Assembly: GCF_007741495.1 (NCBI RefSeq)
Contig: NZ_CP036262.1
Location: 248,001-312,000, forward strand
Origin: Roseimaritima multifibrata
Lineage (GTDB): Bacteria > Planctomycetota > Planctomycetia > Pirellulales > Pirellulaceae
Reading direction: 5' to 3'
Length of the DNA: 64,000 nt
The position numbers and the translations under genes are program-made. Shown here one piece after another: positions 9,161 to 19,378 of this stretch; position 1 is the stretch's first letter; each line of letters begins with the position of its first letter. Below the pieces are notes generated by a model. It searched no databases, was not told the DNA's origin, and saw only the letters and a program-made list of their open reading frames with translations.

Positions 9161-11968
9161 ATGAAATCCACTTACATGGTATGCCGGTACTGGATGTTTT
9201 TGTTGGGCGTGCTGGGGATAATCTGTGGTGCGTCGGCGTCCGTTTCAGCAGCCGAGGGATCCTTCTTTGCCGATCAGGTATTGCCGTTATTGGAAACGCA
9301 TTGTCTTGATTGTCATAGCGAAGATGCGGGCGAAGGGGATTTGCGGCTTGATTCGCCACAGGCGGCCTTGCGAGGAGGGAATTCCGGAGAACCGCTGATT
9401 GTTCCTGGGGATAGTCAACGCAGTTATCTACTGGCTCGGATTACCACGTCGGATTCTTCCCGTCGGATGCCTCCTGAAAGCGATCCGTTATCGGATGCTG
9501 AAATCGAAGTTCTGCGAAAATGGGTCGAAGATACAGCCAGTTGGCAACCGTTCCTTGATTCGCAGCAAACGGAAAAGAGTGATCATTGGTCGTTTCAGCC
9601 GATCCATCGGCCACCTGTTCCCTCCAGGACTGGAAAAGCGGAGGCTGGAAAAGCGGACGCAGGAAAACCGATCGACGCATTTGTGGACTCCAAGCTTGAT
9701 CTTGCGCATCTGCAGCGGTCTCCTCGCGCGACTCGCCGGGATCGCATTCGGCGGCTCTACTTGGTGATGCATGGGTTGCCGCCGACGCCGGAGCAAGTGG
9801 ATCGTTTTTTGAATGACAGCCGCCCCGACGCGTGGGCGATATGGGTTGATCAGGTTCTGTCTAGCCCGCGTTACGGCGAACACTGGGCGACCCGTTGGTT
9901 GGATCTTGTTCGCTTTGGCGAAACGCACGGTTTTGAAATGAATCGTGAGCGTCCTCATGCTTGGCGGTATCGAGACTGGGTGGTCGACGCTCTGAATACG
10001 GACCTTCCGTACGATCAATTTGTCAGTCAGCAGATCGCTGGTGACTCGTTGGGCGCCGATGTCGCGACCGGATTTTTGGTCGCCGGGCCGTGGGATCAAG
10101 TGAAGGGGCAGGACAAACAGCTGCTGTTAACGCAACGTCAAGATGAACTGGCGGACATGGTTCATACGACGGGAACCGCATTCCTGGGGTTAACGATTGG
10201 CTGTGCTCGCTGTCACAACCATAAGTTTGATCCGATTTCTCAGACCGATTTCTATGCCATGCAAGCGGTTTTTGCGGGGGTGCTCCATCGCGATCGACCG
10301 CTCCCGTTGGCCGAAAGTGCTCGGCTTGAAATTGAAAAATTGGATCAGCAAATTCAAGACCAACGGGCGCGATTGGCGGTTTACCAGGAGGCGGTGAAAA
10401 AGAGCCCGAAGCGGCCATCGGTCACGGCCCAAAAAAATGTTGAATCCTTTTCGGCGGTCCCTGCTCAGTTCGTCAGGATGACGATTGATGCGACCAATGG
10501 AGGGAATGTTTGCCTGGACGAATTGGAGGTCTTTGCTGCCGAGGATGACCGTAACCTTGCACTGGTAAGCAACGGCGCCAAAGCATCGTCCGGAGGCGAT
10601 TTTGTCCATCCCCTGCATAACCTGGGGCACCTGAATGACGGGCAGTACGGAAACGCGCACAGCTGGATCGCGGCCCAGGCTACCGCCAGTTGGGTGCAGA
10701 TCGAATTCGCTTCGGCGCAGCCGATCGATCGAATCGTTTGGGGACGAGATCGACAGGGGGAGTACCGCGATCGGGTCGCAACCGAATACCGATTCTCGAT
10801 ATCGCTAGACGGAAAATCATGGACGGAAGTAGCCAGTTCGGCCGATCGTCAGCCGTTTGATCCAGCAAAGACGACCGAAGTTGAATACGACTTCAGCACG
10901 CTGCCGGAGGATCTTCGGGTAAAGGCAAACAAAGAACTGCAGGTCCTAAAAAATTGGCAAACCGAACGCGCGAAACTGGCGCAACCTGTTTTGGTTTACG
11001 CCGGGGCGTTTGCGGAACCTGGCCCAACGCATCGACTATACCGAGGCGAACCGACGGCACCGCGTGAACAGGTGGCACCTGCACCCTTGCACTCGCTAAG
11101 CGATTTGCAACTTCCGATGGACGCTCCCGAAAAAGAGCGTCGTTTGGCAATTGCAAAGTGGATCGCCGATCGCGCTAATCCACTTACCGCCCGGGTCATG
11201 GTGAACCGGATTTGGCAGTCCCATTTTGGAACAGGTCTGGTCGATACTCCGAGTGATTTTGGTGGCAATGGAACGCTGCCGACCCATCCTGAATTGCTCG
11301 ATTGGTTGGCTAGCGAATTCATGGACCAGGGGTGGTCGATGAAGCAGATGCATCGATTGATTCTGAATTCACAAACCTGGCAGCAACAAAGCAGGCCGGT
11401 CGAAGAAGCGATGGCGGTCGACGCCAGCACGCGACTGCTTTGGAGATTTCCCCCCAGACGACTTCCCGCGGAAGGGATTCGTGACAGTATTTTGGCGGTG
11501 ACTGGAAAACTGAATCTGCAGTCTGGAGGCCCAGGGTTTAGTCCGTTTCAGATCGAAAACGAAAACGTGCGACACTATTTTCCAAAGCAGGAATTTGGGC
11601 CTGACGATTGGCGAAGGATGATCTACATGACCAAGGTTCGCCAAGAACAGGAAGCGGTTTTCGGCGTCTTTGACTGCCCCGATTTCAATCAGGTCGTCTC
11701 CGCAAGGAATCGTTCAACGACTCCCCTGCAAGCCTTGAACCTTCTGAACAGCCGTTTTGTTTTACAGCAGGCCGATCTGTTTGTGGAGCGACTGGAACAA
11801 CAGACCAGCACGCCCGAAGAGCGGGTGTCGCTCGCCTATCAACTCTGTTTCGGACGTTCTCCGGAACCGGATGAATCAGAGGCGGCCCTCGCTTTTAGTA
11901 AAGAGTATGGCTGGCCTGCTTTCGCGCGAGCGATCTTAAACGCCAACGAGTTCGTCTTCATTCCATAG
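9161..11968 (+). CDS. secreted cytochrome-c-like, DUF1549/DUF1553 (PSD1) protein with inserted discoidin-like domain
   Basis: A 935-residue exported protein. After a signal peptide (to about residue 31) comes a planctomycete cytochrome-c-like domain with a haem-binding CLDCH motif (Cys 48, Cys 51, His 52). Then follows DUF1549 (about 165-370) containing the conserved [13 protein letters not shown] segment, and the C-terminal DUF1553 domain (about 650-920, with [13 protein letters not shown] and [17 protein letters not shown]). Between them, residues about 420-580 look like an F5/8 type C (discoidin) carbohydrate-binding fold: [20 protein letters not shown] and [18 protein letters not shown]. 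These proteins are abundant in planctomycetes and are usually paired with a DUF1501 gene, as here 7 bp downstream. A role in polysaccharide handling is inferred. Confidence 0.92.
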   Translation: MKSTYMVCRYWMFLLGVLGIICGASASVSAAEGSFFADQVLPLLETHCLDCHSEDAGEGDLRLDSPQAALRGGNSGEPLIVPGDSQRSYLLARITTSDSSRRMPPESDPLSDAEIEVLRKWVEDTASWQPFLDSQQTEKSDHWSFQPIHRPPVPSRTGKAEAGKADAGKPIDAFVDSKLDLAHLQRSPRATRRDRIRRLYLVMHGLPPTPEQVDRFLNDSRPDAWAIWVDQVLSSPRYGEHWATRWLDLVRFGETHGFEMNRERPHAWRYRDWVVDALNTDLPYDQFVSQQIAGDSLGADVATGFLVAGPWDQVKGQDKQLLLTQRQDELADMVHTTGTAFLGLTIGCARCHNHKFDPISQTDFYAMQAVFAGVLHRDRPLPLAESARLEIEKLDQQIQDQRARLAVYQEAVKKSPKRPSVTAQKNVESFSAVPAQFVRMTIDATNGGNVCLDELEVFAAEDDRNLALVSNGAKASSGGDFVHPLHNLGHLNDGQYGNAHSWIAAQATASWVQIEFASAQPIDRIVWGRDRQGEYRDRVATEYRFSISLDGKSWTEVASSADRQPFDPAKTTEVEYDFSTLPEDLRVKANKELQVLKNWQTERAKLAQPVLVYAGAFAEPGPTHRLYRGEPTAPREQVAPAPLHSLSDLQLPMDAPEKERRLAIAKWIADRANPLTARVMVNRIWQSHFGTGLVDTPSDFGGNGTLPTHPELLDWLASEFMDQGWSMKQMHRLILNSQTWQQQSRPVEEAMAVDASTRLLWRFPPRRLPAEGIRDSILAVTGKLNLQSGGPGFSPFQIENENVRHYFPKQEFGPDDWRRMIYMTKVRQEQEAVFGVFDCPDFNQVVSARNRSTTPLQALNLLNSRFVLQQADLFVERLEQQTSTPEERVSLAYQLCFGRSPEPDESEAALAFSKEYGWPAFARAILNANEFVFIP

Positions 11969-11975
11969 GGCTCCC

Positions 11976-13448
11976 ATGAATCGAAATAGTCGACGTCAAT
12001 TATTAATCGATACGACTCGCGGCCTGGGGGGCATTGCGCTGGCAAGTTTGTTGGCAGCGGATCCCGGTTCCGATCGTGGTCGTTTGCAGGCGGCTGATGT
12101 TTCGGGTCGTCCCGCGATCGACCCCGAGCATCCGTTTGCTTCGCGCCCTGCCCACCTGCCGGCACGCGCCAAAAATGTCTTGATGATTTTTTGTTCTGGA
12201 GCGTGCAGCCAGATCGATACGTTTGACTATAAACCCGAATTGATTCGTCGGCATGGACAGCCGATGCCGGGCGCCGAAGAGTTGATCACGTTTCAAGGTG
12301 GTCAGGGAAATCTGACCAAAAGCCCATGGGAATTCAAGCCTCGCGGGGAATCGGGCAAGATGGTTTCGGAATTGGTTCCGATGCTGGGGGAATTGGCAGA
12401 TGAAATGTGTTTCATCCATTCTCTAACGGGTAAAACGAATACCCACGGCCCGGGTGAGAACTTTATGTCGACCGGTTTTACGCTGGATGGATTTCCTAGC
12501 ATGGGAGCCTGGATGACCTGGGCGCTGGGGACGGAAAACCAAGACCTGCCGGCGTATGTCGCGATTCCCGATCCGCGAGGGACCCCTCAGTCCAGCGTCA
12601 ATAACTGGGGTGCCGGTTTCTTGCCCGCCGCCTTTCAAGGGACCGATTTCAATGCCAGTAAGCCGCTGAGGAATTTGCAGCGTCCAGAAGGTATCGATGC
12701 GAATACCGACCAGCAGACGCGGCAGTTCTTGCAGCGGATGAATCGGAAGCACGCCGAACATTATCCCGGAGATACGGAATTAGCGGCTCGGATCGCCAGC
12801 TATGAACTCGCTGCACGAATGCAGTTAAGTGTCCCCACGGTCGGGGACCTGACGACGGAATCTTTAAGCACGATGCGCATGTATGGAGCGGACGACAGCA
12901 CAAATACGCTGAAGGCGGCCTATGCTCGCAACTGCATTCTTGCGAGACGACTGATTGAATCGGGGGTCCGGTTTGTGCAGGTCTTTAACGGCGCCTATCA
13001 GACGGGCGGCGAAGGGGTTAGCAATTGGGACGGACACAAGCATCTGGCGGCCCAGTATGAAAAGCATGGGCCGGTTTTGGACCAGCCCACCGCTGCCCTG
13101 TTAAAAGACATGAAACAACGTGGGTTATTGGAAGACACCTTGGTCGTGTGGTGCACTGAATTTGGCAGAATGCCGACCTTTCAAGCGGGGGCCAGTGGAC
13201 GCGATCACAATCCCGAAGGGTTTACCGCGTGGCTGGCGGGCGCCGGAGTTAAAACGCCGTTCACTTATGGCGCAACGGACGAATTTGGCTATAAAGCGGT
13301 CGAGGACGTCGCGACCGTCTACGATTTTCATGCCACGATTCTAAGAATCTTGGGACTGGATCATGAGCGATTGACGTTCTACCACAACGGGATTGAACGT
13401 CGGTTAACCGACGTTCATGGCAAAGTCATCGAAGAAATTTTGGCGTAG
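11976..13448 (+). CDS. DUF1501 protein with Tat signal
   Basis: A 490-residue protein starting 7 bp after the PSD1 gene, so the two form a transcriptional unit. The N-terminus carries a twin-arginine-type signal ([20 protein letters not shown]), suggesting export of a folded, possibly metal-bound protein. Family landmarks are [19 protein letters not shown] near residue 70, [12 protein letters not shown] near 390 and [19 protein letters not shown]1501 has a sulfatase/phosphatase-like fold, and the conserved Asp, Glu and His residues suggest metal coordination, but the reaction is unknown. The tight pairing with PSCyt/PSD1 proteins is a planctomycete hallmark. Confidence 0.92.
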   Translation: MNRNSRRQLLIDTTRGLGGIALASLLAADPGSDRGRLQAADVSGRPAIDPEHPFASRPAHLPARAKNVLMIFCSGACSQIDTFDYKPELIRRHGQPMPGAEELITFQGGQGNLTKSPWEFKPRGESGKMVSELVPMLGELADEMCFIHSLTGKTNTHGPGENFMSTGFTLDGFPSMGAWMTWALGTENQDLPAYVAIPDPRGTPQSSVNNWGAGFLPAAFQGTDFNASKPLRNLQRPEGIDANTDQQTRQFLQRMNRKHAEHYPGDTELAARIASYELAARMQLSVPTVGDLTTESLSTMRMYGADDSTNTLKAAYARNCILARRLIESGVRFVQVFNGAYQTGGEGVSNWDGHKHLAAQYEKHGPVLDQPTAALLKDMKQRGLLEDTLVVWCTEFGRMPTFQAGASGRDHNPEGFTAWLAGAGVKTPFTYGATDEFGYKAVEDVATVYDFHATILRILGLDHERLTFYHNGIERRLTDVHGKVIEEILA

Positions 13449-13457
13449 TCGCTGTCG

Positions 13458-14867
13458 TTAAACCAGCGTGTCTTGCCAAGGGCCTGTGATGGCGACCGTG
13501 AATCCCGGGGTCTGGATGTTCACGAACAACCATTTGCCGTCAGGGCTGAAGGTTGCGCCGGCCCATTCTTTGGTTCGGAAATCCCCTTTGATGTTGTTGT
13601 GTTGGCCGTTTAACTGAACGTTGTTTTCAGCAAATAGGCTTAGCTGTCCTGCCTGGGAGAGACCGAAGATCCGTTGAGGATATTCGTTGGCTCCGTAGTC
13701 ATTGTCTTCGCACAGCAAGATCCCGCCGCGTGGGCTGACGCATAGGTTGTCGGGCATGTTCAGCGTTGGTTTGTCTGGCGATTCAAAGATCAGCTTTAGT
13801 TTTTCTGTCTGTGGGTTGTACTGCCAGATCTGGCCTGCCTTGGCGGCGCCACCATCGGTTGCGTCAAAGGTAATGACGCCGTTCCCTGCCCAGCAGCCTT
13901 CCAGCCGAGAGAACGTGGACCCGCCCGCTTTTTGACCCTGCTTAAACACTCCCAGTTCGTCGGCGGGATCGATCCCCGGGGTGTGTGCCAGTGTCGGGTC
14001 TTTGATGGCGTGCCAGCGAACATCGAACTCCGTCCCGTTGGTGAAGCCGCCGCGGAGGTCCGGTTGTCCGATGACCTCAGCGATTTCCAGTCGCCCGCCT
14101 GCGGCCAGTTTGCCTGGCGTGTTCGGGATGAAACGGTAGAAGCCGGAGGTTCCGCGGTCTTCGGTCTCGTATACGATTCCGGTTTCACGATCGATCGCGA
14201 CGGCTTCATGAACAAACCGCCCCATCGCTTCGATCGGTTCGGGGGCTCCAACGCCGTCGGCGGGGACTTCGAAGATCCAGCCGTGTGACTTTTGGAATTT
14301 CCTCGCTACCGAGTCTTTGTATTTGTCCTTGTCGCCGACTCCGAGGACGGTTTCTTCGGCGGTTAACCAAGTTCCCCAAGGGGTCACGCCGCCGGCGCAG
14401 TTGCGGCTGGTCCCTGACATGCTGACTCGGCTGGATAACCAAGTTCCTGCGGCACTGTCGAATTTTAGCGTGGTGCAGCCTCCTCCAGCGTAAGGGTCGT
14501 AGGGGGAACCGGAACTCAGTTTCAAAGCCGGGTTGTCGTCGCCGATTTCGTGATTTCGGATCAGCGTTAACTGCTCGCCGTCCGCTTTAACAACGCCCAT
14601 GCCGTCATGGCTAGAGGGAGTTGCAACGCCGTCGGTCATGACGTCCCCGGTCCAGCCAAAGGTCCGGTAGCGAAAGCCTGCTGGTAGTCGTAAAAGTGGA
14701 AGGCCTGTTGTTTCATCTTTTACCGCAACCAGATCACTGCTTCGGGTTGCCGCTTCACCAAGGGCGTATCGGTGCCCCAGTGAACTGAATGCAGCCGCAA
14801 CAGCGAATCCACTGGCTGAAGCAAAGTTGTCGCTCAAAAACTGACGTCGATTGGTAGTGCGGTTCAT
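13458..14867 (-). CDS. PhoX-like (DUF839) Tat-exported phosphatase family protein
   Basis: A 469-residue protein whose N-terminus has a twin-arginine signal (NRRQFLSDNFASASGFAVAAAF). The body matches the PhoX/DUF839 beta-propeller family: LIRNHEIGDDNPAL, GGCTTLKFD, RNCAGGVTPWGTWLTAEETV, VHEAVAIDRETGIVYETED and DNLCVSPRGGILLCEDN. PhoX enzymes are calcium- and iron-dependent periplasmic alkaline phosphatases and Tat substrates. This protein is shorter than classical PhoX and could be a non-phosphatase propeller relative. It converges with the DUF1501 gene with only 9 bp between stops, so it is not part of that operon. Confidence 0.85.
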   Translation of the reverse strand: MNRTTNRRQFLSDNFASASGFAVAAAFSSLGHRYALGEAATRSSDLVAVKDETTGLPLLRLPAGFRYRTFGWTGDVMTDGVATPSSHDGMGVVKADGEQLTLIRNHEIGDDNPALKLSSGSPYDPYAGGGCTTLKFDSAAGTWLSSRVSMSGTSRNCAGGVTPWGTWLTAEETVLGVGDKDKYKDSVARKFQKSHGWIFEVPADGVGAPEPIEAMGRFVHEAVAIDRETGIVYETEDRGTSGFYRFIPNTPGKLAAGGRLEIAEVIGQPDLRGGFTNGTEFDVRWHAIKDPTLAHTPGIDPADELGVFKQGQKAGGSTFSRLEGCWAGNGVITFDATDGGAAKAGQIWQYNPQTEKLKLIFESPDKPTLNMPDNLCVSPRGGILLCEDNDYGANEYPQRIFGLSQAGQLSLFAENNVQLNGQHNNIKGDFRTKEWAGATFSPDGKWLFVNIQTPGFTVAITGPWQDTLV

Positions 14868-15005
14868 TTTTATTGCAACGAGAAGTGAGAAGGAAAAAGT
14901 TGCGATTTTGCGCGGGCATTCTAATCGTTGTTTATAAAGACAGCATGAAGAACAAAATTATTAGCCATGTTCGTACCTTGCCTCCCCCCCCAACACCGTA
15001 ACAGC

Positions 15006-16229
15006 ATGACAAACCCCATCGCATTCGTGAACGCTTCCGCGGTTTTGCCCGATCAAGTCCTGCGCGACGCGGTGGTGATCTGTCAGGAAGGAAAAATAGT
15101 TTCTGTTTCGGAGAGAGGTTCGATTCCCGCAGATGCCGCGATTGTGGATCTGGCAGGTCGTTACTTGACGCCAGGTTTCATTGATATCCACGTCCATGGT
15201 GGCAGCGGTGCGGACTTTATGGATGGCGATCCTCGCTCCATCCGGCAAGCGGCCGCGGCCCATCTAACGCGTGGGACAACCACTCTGTTTCCTACGACGA
15301 CCACCGGTGCCCCAGCCGAAATACAGAAGATGCTGAGTGCATGTCAGCAGGTGGCCGACGTGTCGACCGCAAAGCCTGCTGAGTTGGAGGTGCCTCACAT
15401 TCCAGGGATCCATTTGTACGGACCCTATTTTGCGGACGATAAGGTAGGCTGCCATGACAAAGGAGGACGACGCGATCCGGCTGTGGAAGAATTTCAGCAC
15501 TACTTTGAAACCGGATTCGTTCGCGTCGCAACCTGTGCAGCCGAATTGCCGGGGGCCAAAGCGTTCTACCAGATGGCTGCAGCGCACGACTGCCTAGTCA
15601 CCTGCGGGCATTCCAATTCCAGTTGGTCAGAAATGCAGTCGGCCTTTGACGCAGGGATGCGGCATGTGGACCACTTTTGGTGCGCGATGAGCAGTGTCCC
15701 GTCGTTGCGGACGCGTTTTCAAGTCCCTATGCAAGCCAGCATGACGGAGTTCGTGCTGATGAACAAAGCGATGAGCACCGAAGTGATCGCCGATGGCTGG
15801 CACCTATCGCCTGAATTGCTCGAATTTGCATACCAGATGAAGGGGCCCGAGCGGCTTTGTCTGGTAACCGATGCCAATCGAGCGCTGGGGATGCCCGCTG
15901 GTGAATACATTTTTGGGAATCAAGATTCCGGCAGCCCAATCTATAGTGACGGCAACGTTGGGTGGTCGAGCGATCGGACCAGCCTTGCCAGTTCCATTGT
16001 CGGAATGGATCACATGGTCCGGCATTTTAAGAATTCCACCACTGCGCCTGTCGAACATGTCATCCGCATGGCAACGCTGACTCCTGCAGAGCGTGTCGGG
16101 ATCGACCACGAAGTCGGAAGTGTTCAAGCAGGGAAACGAGCCGACCTATTGGTGTTGGACACAGAATTCAACATCCAGCAAGTCTACAAGCAGGGTCGAT
16201 TGGTGATCGATTCCGATTCCACGGAATGA
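15006..16229 (+). CDS. N-acetylglucosamine-6-phosphate deacetylase-like amidohydrolase
   Basis: A 407-residue protein from ATG 15006; an upstream in-frame ATG at 14967 would add 13 residues that fit no family. The amidohydrolase fold is clear: GRYLTPGFIDIHVHGG (His 62, 64), CGHSNSSW (His 202), GMRHVDHFW (His 223) and LVTDANRA (Asp 289, the expected catalytic base). NagA hydrolyses GlcNAc-6-phosphate to glucosamine-6-phosphate in amino-sugar catabolism. One oddity is that the usual HLEGPF segment, whose Glu binds the catalytic metal, reads HLYGPY here (Tyr 138). Substrate or metal use may therefore differ. The closest function is still NagA; confidence in the reaction is moderate. Confidence 0.8.
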   Translation: MTNPIAFVNASAVLPDQVLRDAVVICQEGKIVSVSERGSIPADAAIVDLAGRYLTPGFIDIHVHGGSGADFMDGDPRSIRQAAAAHLTRGTTTLFPTTTTGAPAEIQKMLSACQQVADVSTAKPAELEVPHIPGIHLYGPYFADDKVGCHDKGGRRDPAVEEFQHYFETGFVRVATCAAELPGAKAFYQMAAAHDCLVTCGHSNSSWSEMQSAFDAGMRHVDHFWCAMSSVPSLRTRFQVPMQASMTEFVLMNKAMSTEVIADGWHLSPELLEFAYQMKGPERLCLVTDANRALGMPAGEYIFGNQDSGSPIYSDGNVGWSSDRTSLASSIVGMDHMVRHFKNSTTAPVEHVIRMATLTPAERVGIDHEVGSVQAGKRADLLVLDTEFNIQQVYKQGRLVIDSDSTE

Positions 16230-16261
16230 TTCGCATGGGCTGTCGATTTAAAGGTTGTTTG

Positions 16262-16372
16262 TCGTCCTGCGCTCCGCGAAAGAACGTCCTTTTGGAGCTG
16301 CTTTCGCAGAGCGAAACACTACAGAAAACGTCACTTCTTAATTTCACATCTCCCGCGAAAGGCGACAATCAT
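16262..16372 (-). repeat. dispersed repeat family A, copy 1
   Basis: In the 211-bp gap after the NagA-like gene. On the minus strand it reads TCGCCTTTCGCGGGAGATGT then GAAATTAAGAAGTGACG, the segment AGCTCCAAAAGGACGTTCTT (identical in the copy at 26003) and TTTCGCGGAGCGCAGGACGA. Confidence 0.75.
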
Positions 16373-16440
16373 TAACCCAGTTGCCCGCGGATCGACGTTC
16401 CGGCGGGCAGATTAAACGCTGTTATCTTTTAGCGAAATAG

Positions 16441-17544
16441 CTAGTTTTGAGGTTCGTATCCCTGCCACATCCAGACCAATGTATCCGCAAGCGTTTGTTC
16501 AAAAACTTTGCGATCGCAGTGTCGGGTGGCTTTGCTGTAGACGTAGCGGTAGTCGTAACCTTTGGCTTCCAGAGCCGCTGCGGTCCGTTCGTTTGCCATC
16601 ACCCAGTTGTGGTAAGTCGATTCAGGGTCTTGGGCGCGATTGTCGTTTTCTGAAACGTGCAGGAAGATTCGCAGCGGTTTGCGTTCGCTTGATTCAATTA
16701 GTTTCTTGCTGGAGTGGTACTCCCACGCACCGAGCGGGTATTCGACTTCTTCAGCAGCATCATGATCCTGTTGATCGACAAACGTTCCCGAGTAGGTGAT
16801 CAAGCGCCGGAACAGGTCGGGACGAAACCAACCCATCGTTAGTGCCGCGGCGCCCCCGGAACTGCATCCCATTGTGGCGCGCCCCCAAGGGTCTTCGGTG
16901 AAGGCGATTTTGGGGTAAGCCGCTCGCACTTGCTTGTTCGCCAGGACGGCTGGTAATACTTCGTCATTGATGAAACGGGCAAAACGATCGGACATTGTGT
17001 CGTATTCCAGACCGCGTTCACTGCCGAAACTATCGTTCCCGCCGTTCTGTACGGCGATTGCGATAAAGGCCGGTAATTTGCGTTTGGGGTCTTTGGAAAT
17101 GGTTAAGTTGTCCAACGCGTTTTTCACCAGATCCAGTCGGCTGGGGCCATCGTGGGTAACCAAGATCGGAGCCGCCGTGCCGTCTTTATATGCCGCGGGA
17201 ACATAGACAAAGATCTTTCGCTCTTCGCGAACCGGTTTTGCTGGGTCCAGAGTGGACGCGGTTCCGGGGAACAGGGCACTCTCGGACATACGCATCGTAA
17301 ATTCAAACGATTGACCCTTGGGGTTTCCTTGGTCGGTTAGGTCGGCAGCGACGCTGTATTCCGGCCCAATCACATGCTTTCCGTTTCCGCTTTTGTCTGC
17401 AGCACCCTGCTCTTTTGGGGTTTCGCGAGCTTCGGGGGCGGTCGGATCTGCGGCGTGCGTGCTTTGGGATACTGGCAGCAGCCCGCCCCACAGGATCGCC
17501 AGTAAGGCGGCGGTGAAAGTACCTAAGTGCTGAACGGTCTTCAT
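16441..17544 (-). CDS. exported esterase, enterochelin-esterase-like alpha/beta hydrolase
   Basis: A 367-residue protein. I chose ATG 17544 because it begins a signal peptide (KTVQHLGTFTAALLAILWGG, cleavage near HAA 32); the open frame continues upstream but codes nothing recognisable. It belongs to the putative esterase family related to Fes and esterase D. It has a VYVPAAYKDG strand and a nucleophile elbow GCSSGG with Ser 218; Asp 291 and His 332 (RHCDRKVFEQ) are likely partners. It would cleave carboxylic esters, for example acetyl or feruloyl groups on polysaccharides, in the periplasm. The substrate is inferred from the context of secreted catabolic enzymes. Confidence 0.85.
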   Translation of the reverse strand: MKTVQHLGTFTAALLAILWGGLLPVSQSTHAADPTAPEARETPKEQGAADKSGNGKHVIGPEYSVAADLTDQGNPKGQSFEFTMRMSESALFPGTASTLDPAKPVREERKIFVYVPAAYKDGTAAPILVTHDGPSRLDLVKNALDNLTISKDPKRKLPAFIAIAVQNGGNDSFGSERGLEYDTMSDRFARFINDEVLPAVLANKQVRAAYPKIAFTEDPWGRATMGCSSGGAAALTMGWFRPDLFRRLITYSGTFVDQQDHDAAEEVEYPLGAWEYHSSKKLIESSERKPLRIFLHVSENDNRAQDPESTYHNWVMANERTAAALEAKGYDYRYVYSKATRHCDRKVFEQTLADTLVWMWQGYEPQN

Positions 17545-17667
17545 AGGAATTCCTGGTTGGATTTCGGAATGCAATGGGATGGTTGAAGCGGATACGTCCC
17601 GCGGTTCCGCATATCCGGAACGATTTCCGCAAGCGTATCGAATGCAGGGCGCACGAGCACCAGCCGC

Positions 17668-17685
17668 AGGGGCAAGGTCGCCCCT
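17668..17685 (-). repeat. small hairpin after the SMR exporter gene
   Basis: AGGGGC and GCCCCT form a 6-bp stem around a 6-base loop, three bases past the stop of the SMR gene. No T-run follows on the minus strand, so it is not a textbook intrinsic terminator; it may be a 3' stabilising hairpin or a GC-rich dispersed repeat. Confidence 0.4.
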
Positions 17686-17687
17686 AC

Positions 17688-18008
17688 CTAATGGGAAACC
17701 CATTTTAACCCAAGGATCGATACCGTTAGCAGGATGATAAAAAAGATCCTGGCCGGAGCCACCGATTCCCCAAGATAGACCATCCCAAAGATCGCGGTCC
17801 CTACCGCTCCGATGCCAACCCATACGGGGTAAGCCGTTCCGGTTGGCAGGTCGCGGAGGGCAAGGGCAAGCAAGCCCATGCTGGCGACCATCGCCAAAAC
17901 GGTCCACACGCTAGGCCAGAAACGGGTAAAGCCGACGGTGTATTTCAGCCCGACCGCCCAGCCGGTTTCTAGCAGCCCCGCAATCACTAATAAAATCCAC
18001 GCTTTCAT
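17688..18008 (-). CDS. sugE: SMR-family guanidinium exporter (Gdx/SugE type)
   Basis: A 106-residue protein with four hydrophobic helices, the size and layout of small multidrug resistance transporters. Start ATG 18008 is preceded by GGGAG at good spacing; the frame remains open further upstream but without family similarity. The segment [16 protein letters not shown] holds the essential membrane-embedded Glu 14 and the W-A-x-x-L-K pattern seen in the Gdx (SugE) subgroup rather than the EmrE drug exporters. Gdx proteins form antiparallel dimers that exchange guanidinium for protons. The other half of a paired SMR system is not seen, so a homodimer is expected. No guanidine riboswitch could be recognised upstream. 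Confidence 0.88.
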   Translation of the reverse strand: MKAWILLVIAGLLETGWAVGLKYTVGFTRFWPSVWTVLAMVASMGLLALALRDLPTGTAYPVWVGIGAVGTAIFGMVYLGESVAPARIFFIILLTVSILGLKWVSH

Positions 18009-18370
18009 GACATCGCTCCCATGGAATGAAAAACCATAAGTGCGTCGTCTTGTCTTGACCGGGTACGGCGCGTCTCGTCCGAGGACAGCATGTCCAGAAG
18101 CCTTCACTGTACTTATTCAAGCGAGGGAAACAAGGCGGTCCCTGCAAGCCACTGCTGGATCATTGGAAGGAACAGCGTCTGGGGAAAAGGGGAAAGCTAC
18201 AAAGAGGAAAGGTAGGCCGCGACGGAGCGTTCCACACTTCGCAATCCATACTCTAGAATGGAGGCTAAGGCCCGGGGAGGACTTCATTCCCGATGCGAGG
18301 CCTTCAGTGCCTGAGAAGAGCAATGCTTTGTCAGGTTTTTACCCGTCAATTGAATGAAAAGGAAGCGGAA
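18009..18370. other. divergent intergenic region without genes
   Basis: A 362-bp stretch between the leftward exporter and the rightward STAS-like gene, so it must hold both promoters. I see no convincing ORF, strong hairpin or riboswitch motif. The last 10 bases, GGAAGCGGAA, supply the ribosome binding site for the gene at 18371. Confidence 0.5.
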
Positions 18371-18736
18371 ATGTCGTTTAGCGTTACGGAAATTGAAAAT
18401 GGCAAAACCATTGAACTGTCCCTCACTGGAAAACTATCTAGTGAAGCCTACGAAGAATTTGTGCCCGTTATTGAGGCTCAAATCGCGGCACACGGTAAAG
18501 TTCGAATGCTGGTTGTCATGCACGATTTTCATGGGTGGGATGCGAGCGCTTTGTGGGCAGACACCAAGTTTGCAATGAAGCACTTCAAGGATATCGAACG
18601 CTTGGCAATTGTTGGTGAAACCAAGTGGGAAAAGGGGATGGCGACATTCTGCAAACCGTTCACGACCGCTTCGATCAAATATTTCGATCATGCGAAAATC
18701 GACGACGCAAGAGCTTGGCTGCAAGAATCGGCATAG
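18371..18736 (+). CDS. SpoIIAA-like (STAS/SEC14-type) small cytoplasmic protein
   Basis: A 121-residue protein from ATG 18371, preceded by GGAAGCGG. The frame is open upstream to 18293, but the family begins at this Met. It has the STAS-like alternation TIELSLTGKLSSEAYEEFVP, MLVVMHDFHGWDASALWAD, IERLAIVGETKWEKG and IKYFDHAKIDDARAWL. This pattern is shared with SpoIIAA-like proteins of the DUF3478 type, which often occur singly and whose ligand is unknown. It has no membrane segment. No anti-sigma factor or kinase partner is adjacent, so a partner-switching role is not supported here. Confidence 0.85.
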   Translation: MSFSVTEIENGKTIELSLTGKLSSEAYEEFVPVIEAQIAAHGKVRMLVVMHDFHGWDASALWADTKFAMKHFKDIERLAIVGETKWEKGMATFCKPFTTASIKYFDHAKIDDARAWLQESA

Positions 18737-18866
18737 GTCCTTGGGAGCGCGAATAGCTCTTGCACGTATCAACCTAAAGTGCCCACGGACAATCCGTCAT
18801 CCCGGTTGTCCGTGATCGCTGCAGGTCTCCTGAACTTTAGTCTCACCTGTTCCGGTTCGAAAACAC

Positions 18867-19277
18867 ATGTCCAGCAACGACGGCCACGAAAAGATCAACT
18901 ACGTCGAATTTCCCTCGAGTGATCTCGCCGCAACGAAGGCCTTTTTTCAAAACTGCTTTCGCTGGAATTTTACCGACTACGGGCCGGACTATATCGCGTT
19001 TGACAAAAACGCTGGGATGGATGGCGGGTTCTACCGTTCGCCATTGGCCGCAAAGACAAGCAGCGGGTCGGCTCTGATAGTTTTCTATAGTGAGCAGCTT
19101 GAACAGACTCAGCAGAAGGTCTGTGAGCATGGCGGAACGATCGTTCAGGAGATCTTTTCGTTCCCCGGCGGTCGTCGCTTCCACTTTACCGAGCCAGCTG
19201 GAAATGAGTTCGCCGTATGGTCGGACAAAACCAATGACGCCGCTGGCGGCGGTTCGAAAGTCGCAGAGGGCCAGTAG
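18867..19277 (+). CDS. VOC-family (glyoxalase-fold) protein
   Basis: A 136-residue cytoplasmic protein with two beta-alpha-beta-beta-beta modules typical of the vicinal oxygen chelate fold. The first runs from INYVEFPSSDLAATKAFFQNCFRW to AFDKNAGMDGGFYR, the second from SALIVFYSEQLEQTQQKVCEHGG to GGRRFHFTEPAGNEFAVW. VOC members bind a metal and act as lyases, dioxygenases or resistance proteins; these short single-domain forms are usually uncharacterised. A Gly/Ala-rich tail ends the protein. The start has no clear Shine-Dalgarno, and the gene stands alone. Confidence 0.85.
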   Translation: MSSNDGHEKINYVEFPSSDLAATKAFFQNCFRWNFTDYGPDYIAFDKNAGMDGGFYRSPLAAKTSSGSALIVFYSEQLEQTQQKVCEHGGTIVQEIFSFPGGRRFHFTEPAGNEFAVWSDKTNDAAGGGSKVAEGQ

Positions 19278-19378
19278 GTGTTGATCTGCCCACATTTCTT
19301 GTTGGTAAAAATCGATAACTAAATCGTTCAAGCGTTCTCTCCCGCGACCGCTGTTCGTTGAGGGAATCACTTTTGATT

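Noticed and set aside
17545-17907. N-terminal extension of the esterase frame beyond 17544
   Set aside because: The extension contains no family similarity and overlaps the SMR exporter gene on the same strand; ATG 17544 begins a proper signal peptide.
18009-18130. Guanidine riboswitch upstream of the SMR exporter
   Set aside because: I looked for the paired ACGR-loop hairpins of the guanidine-II class and for class I core motifs; only weak short stems are visible. A covariance-model search would be decisive.
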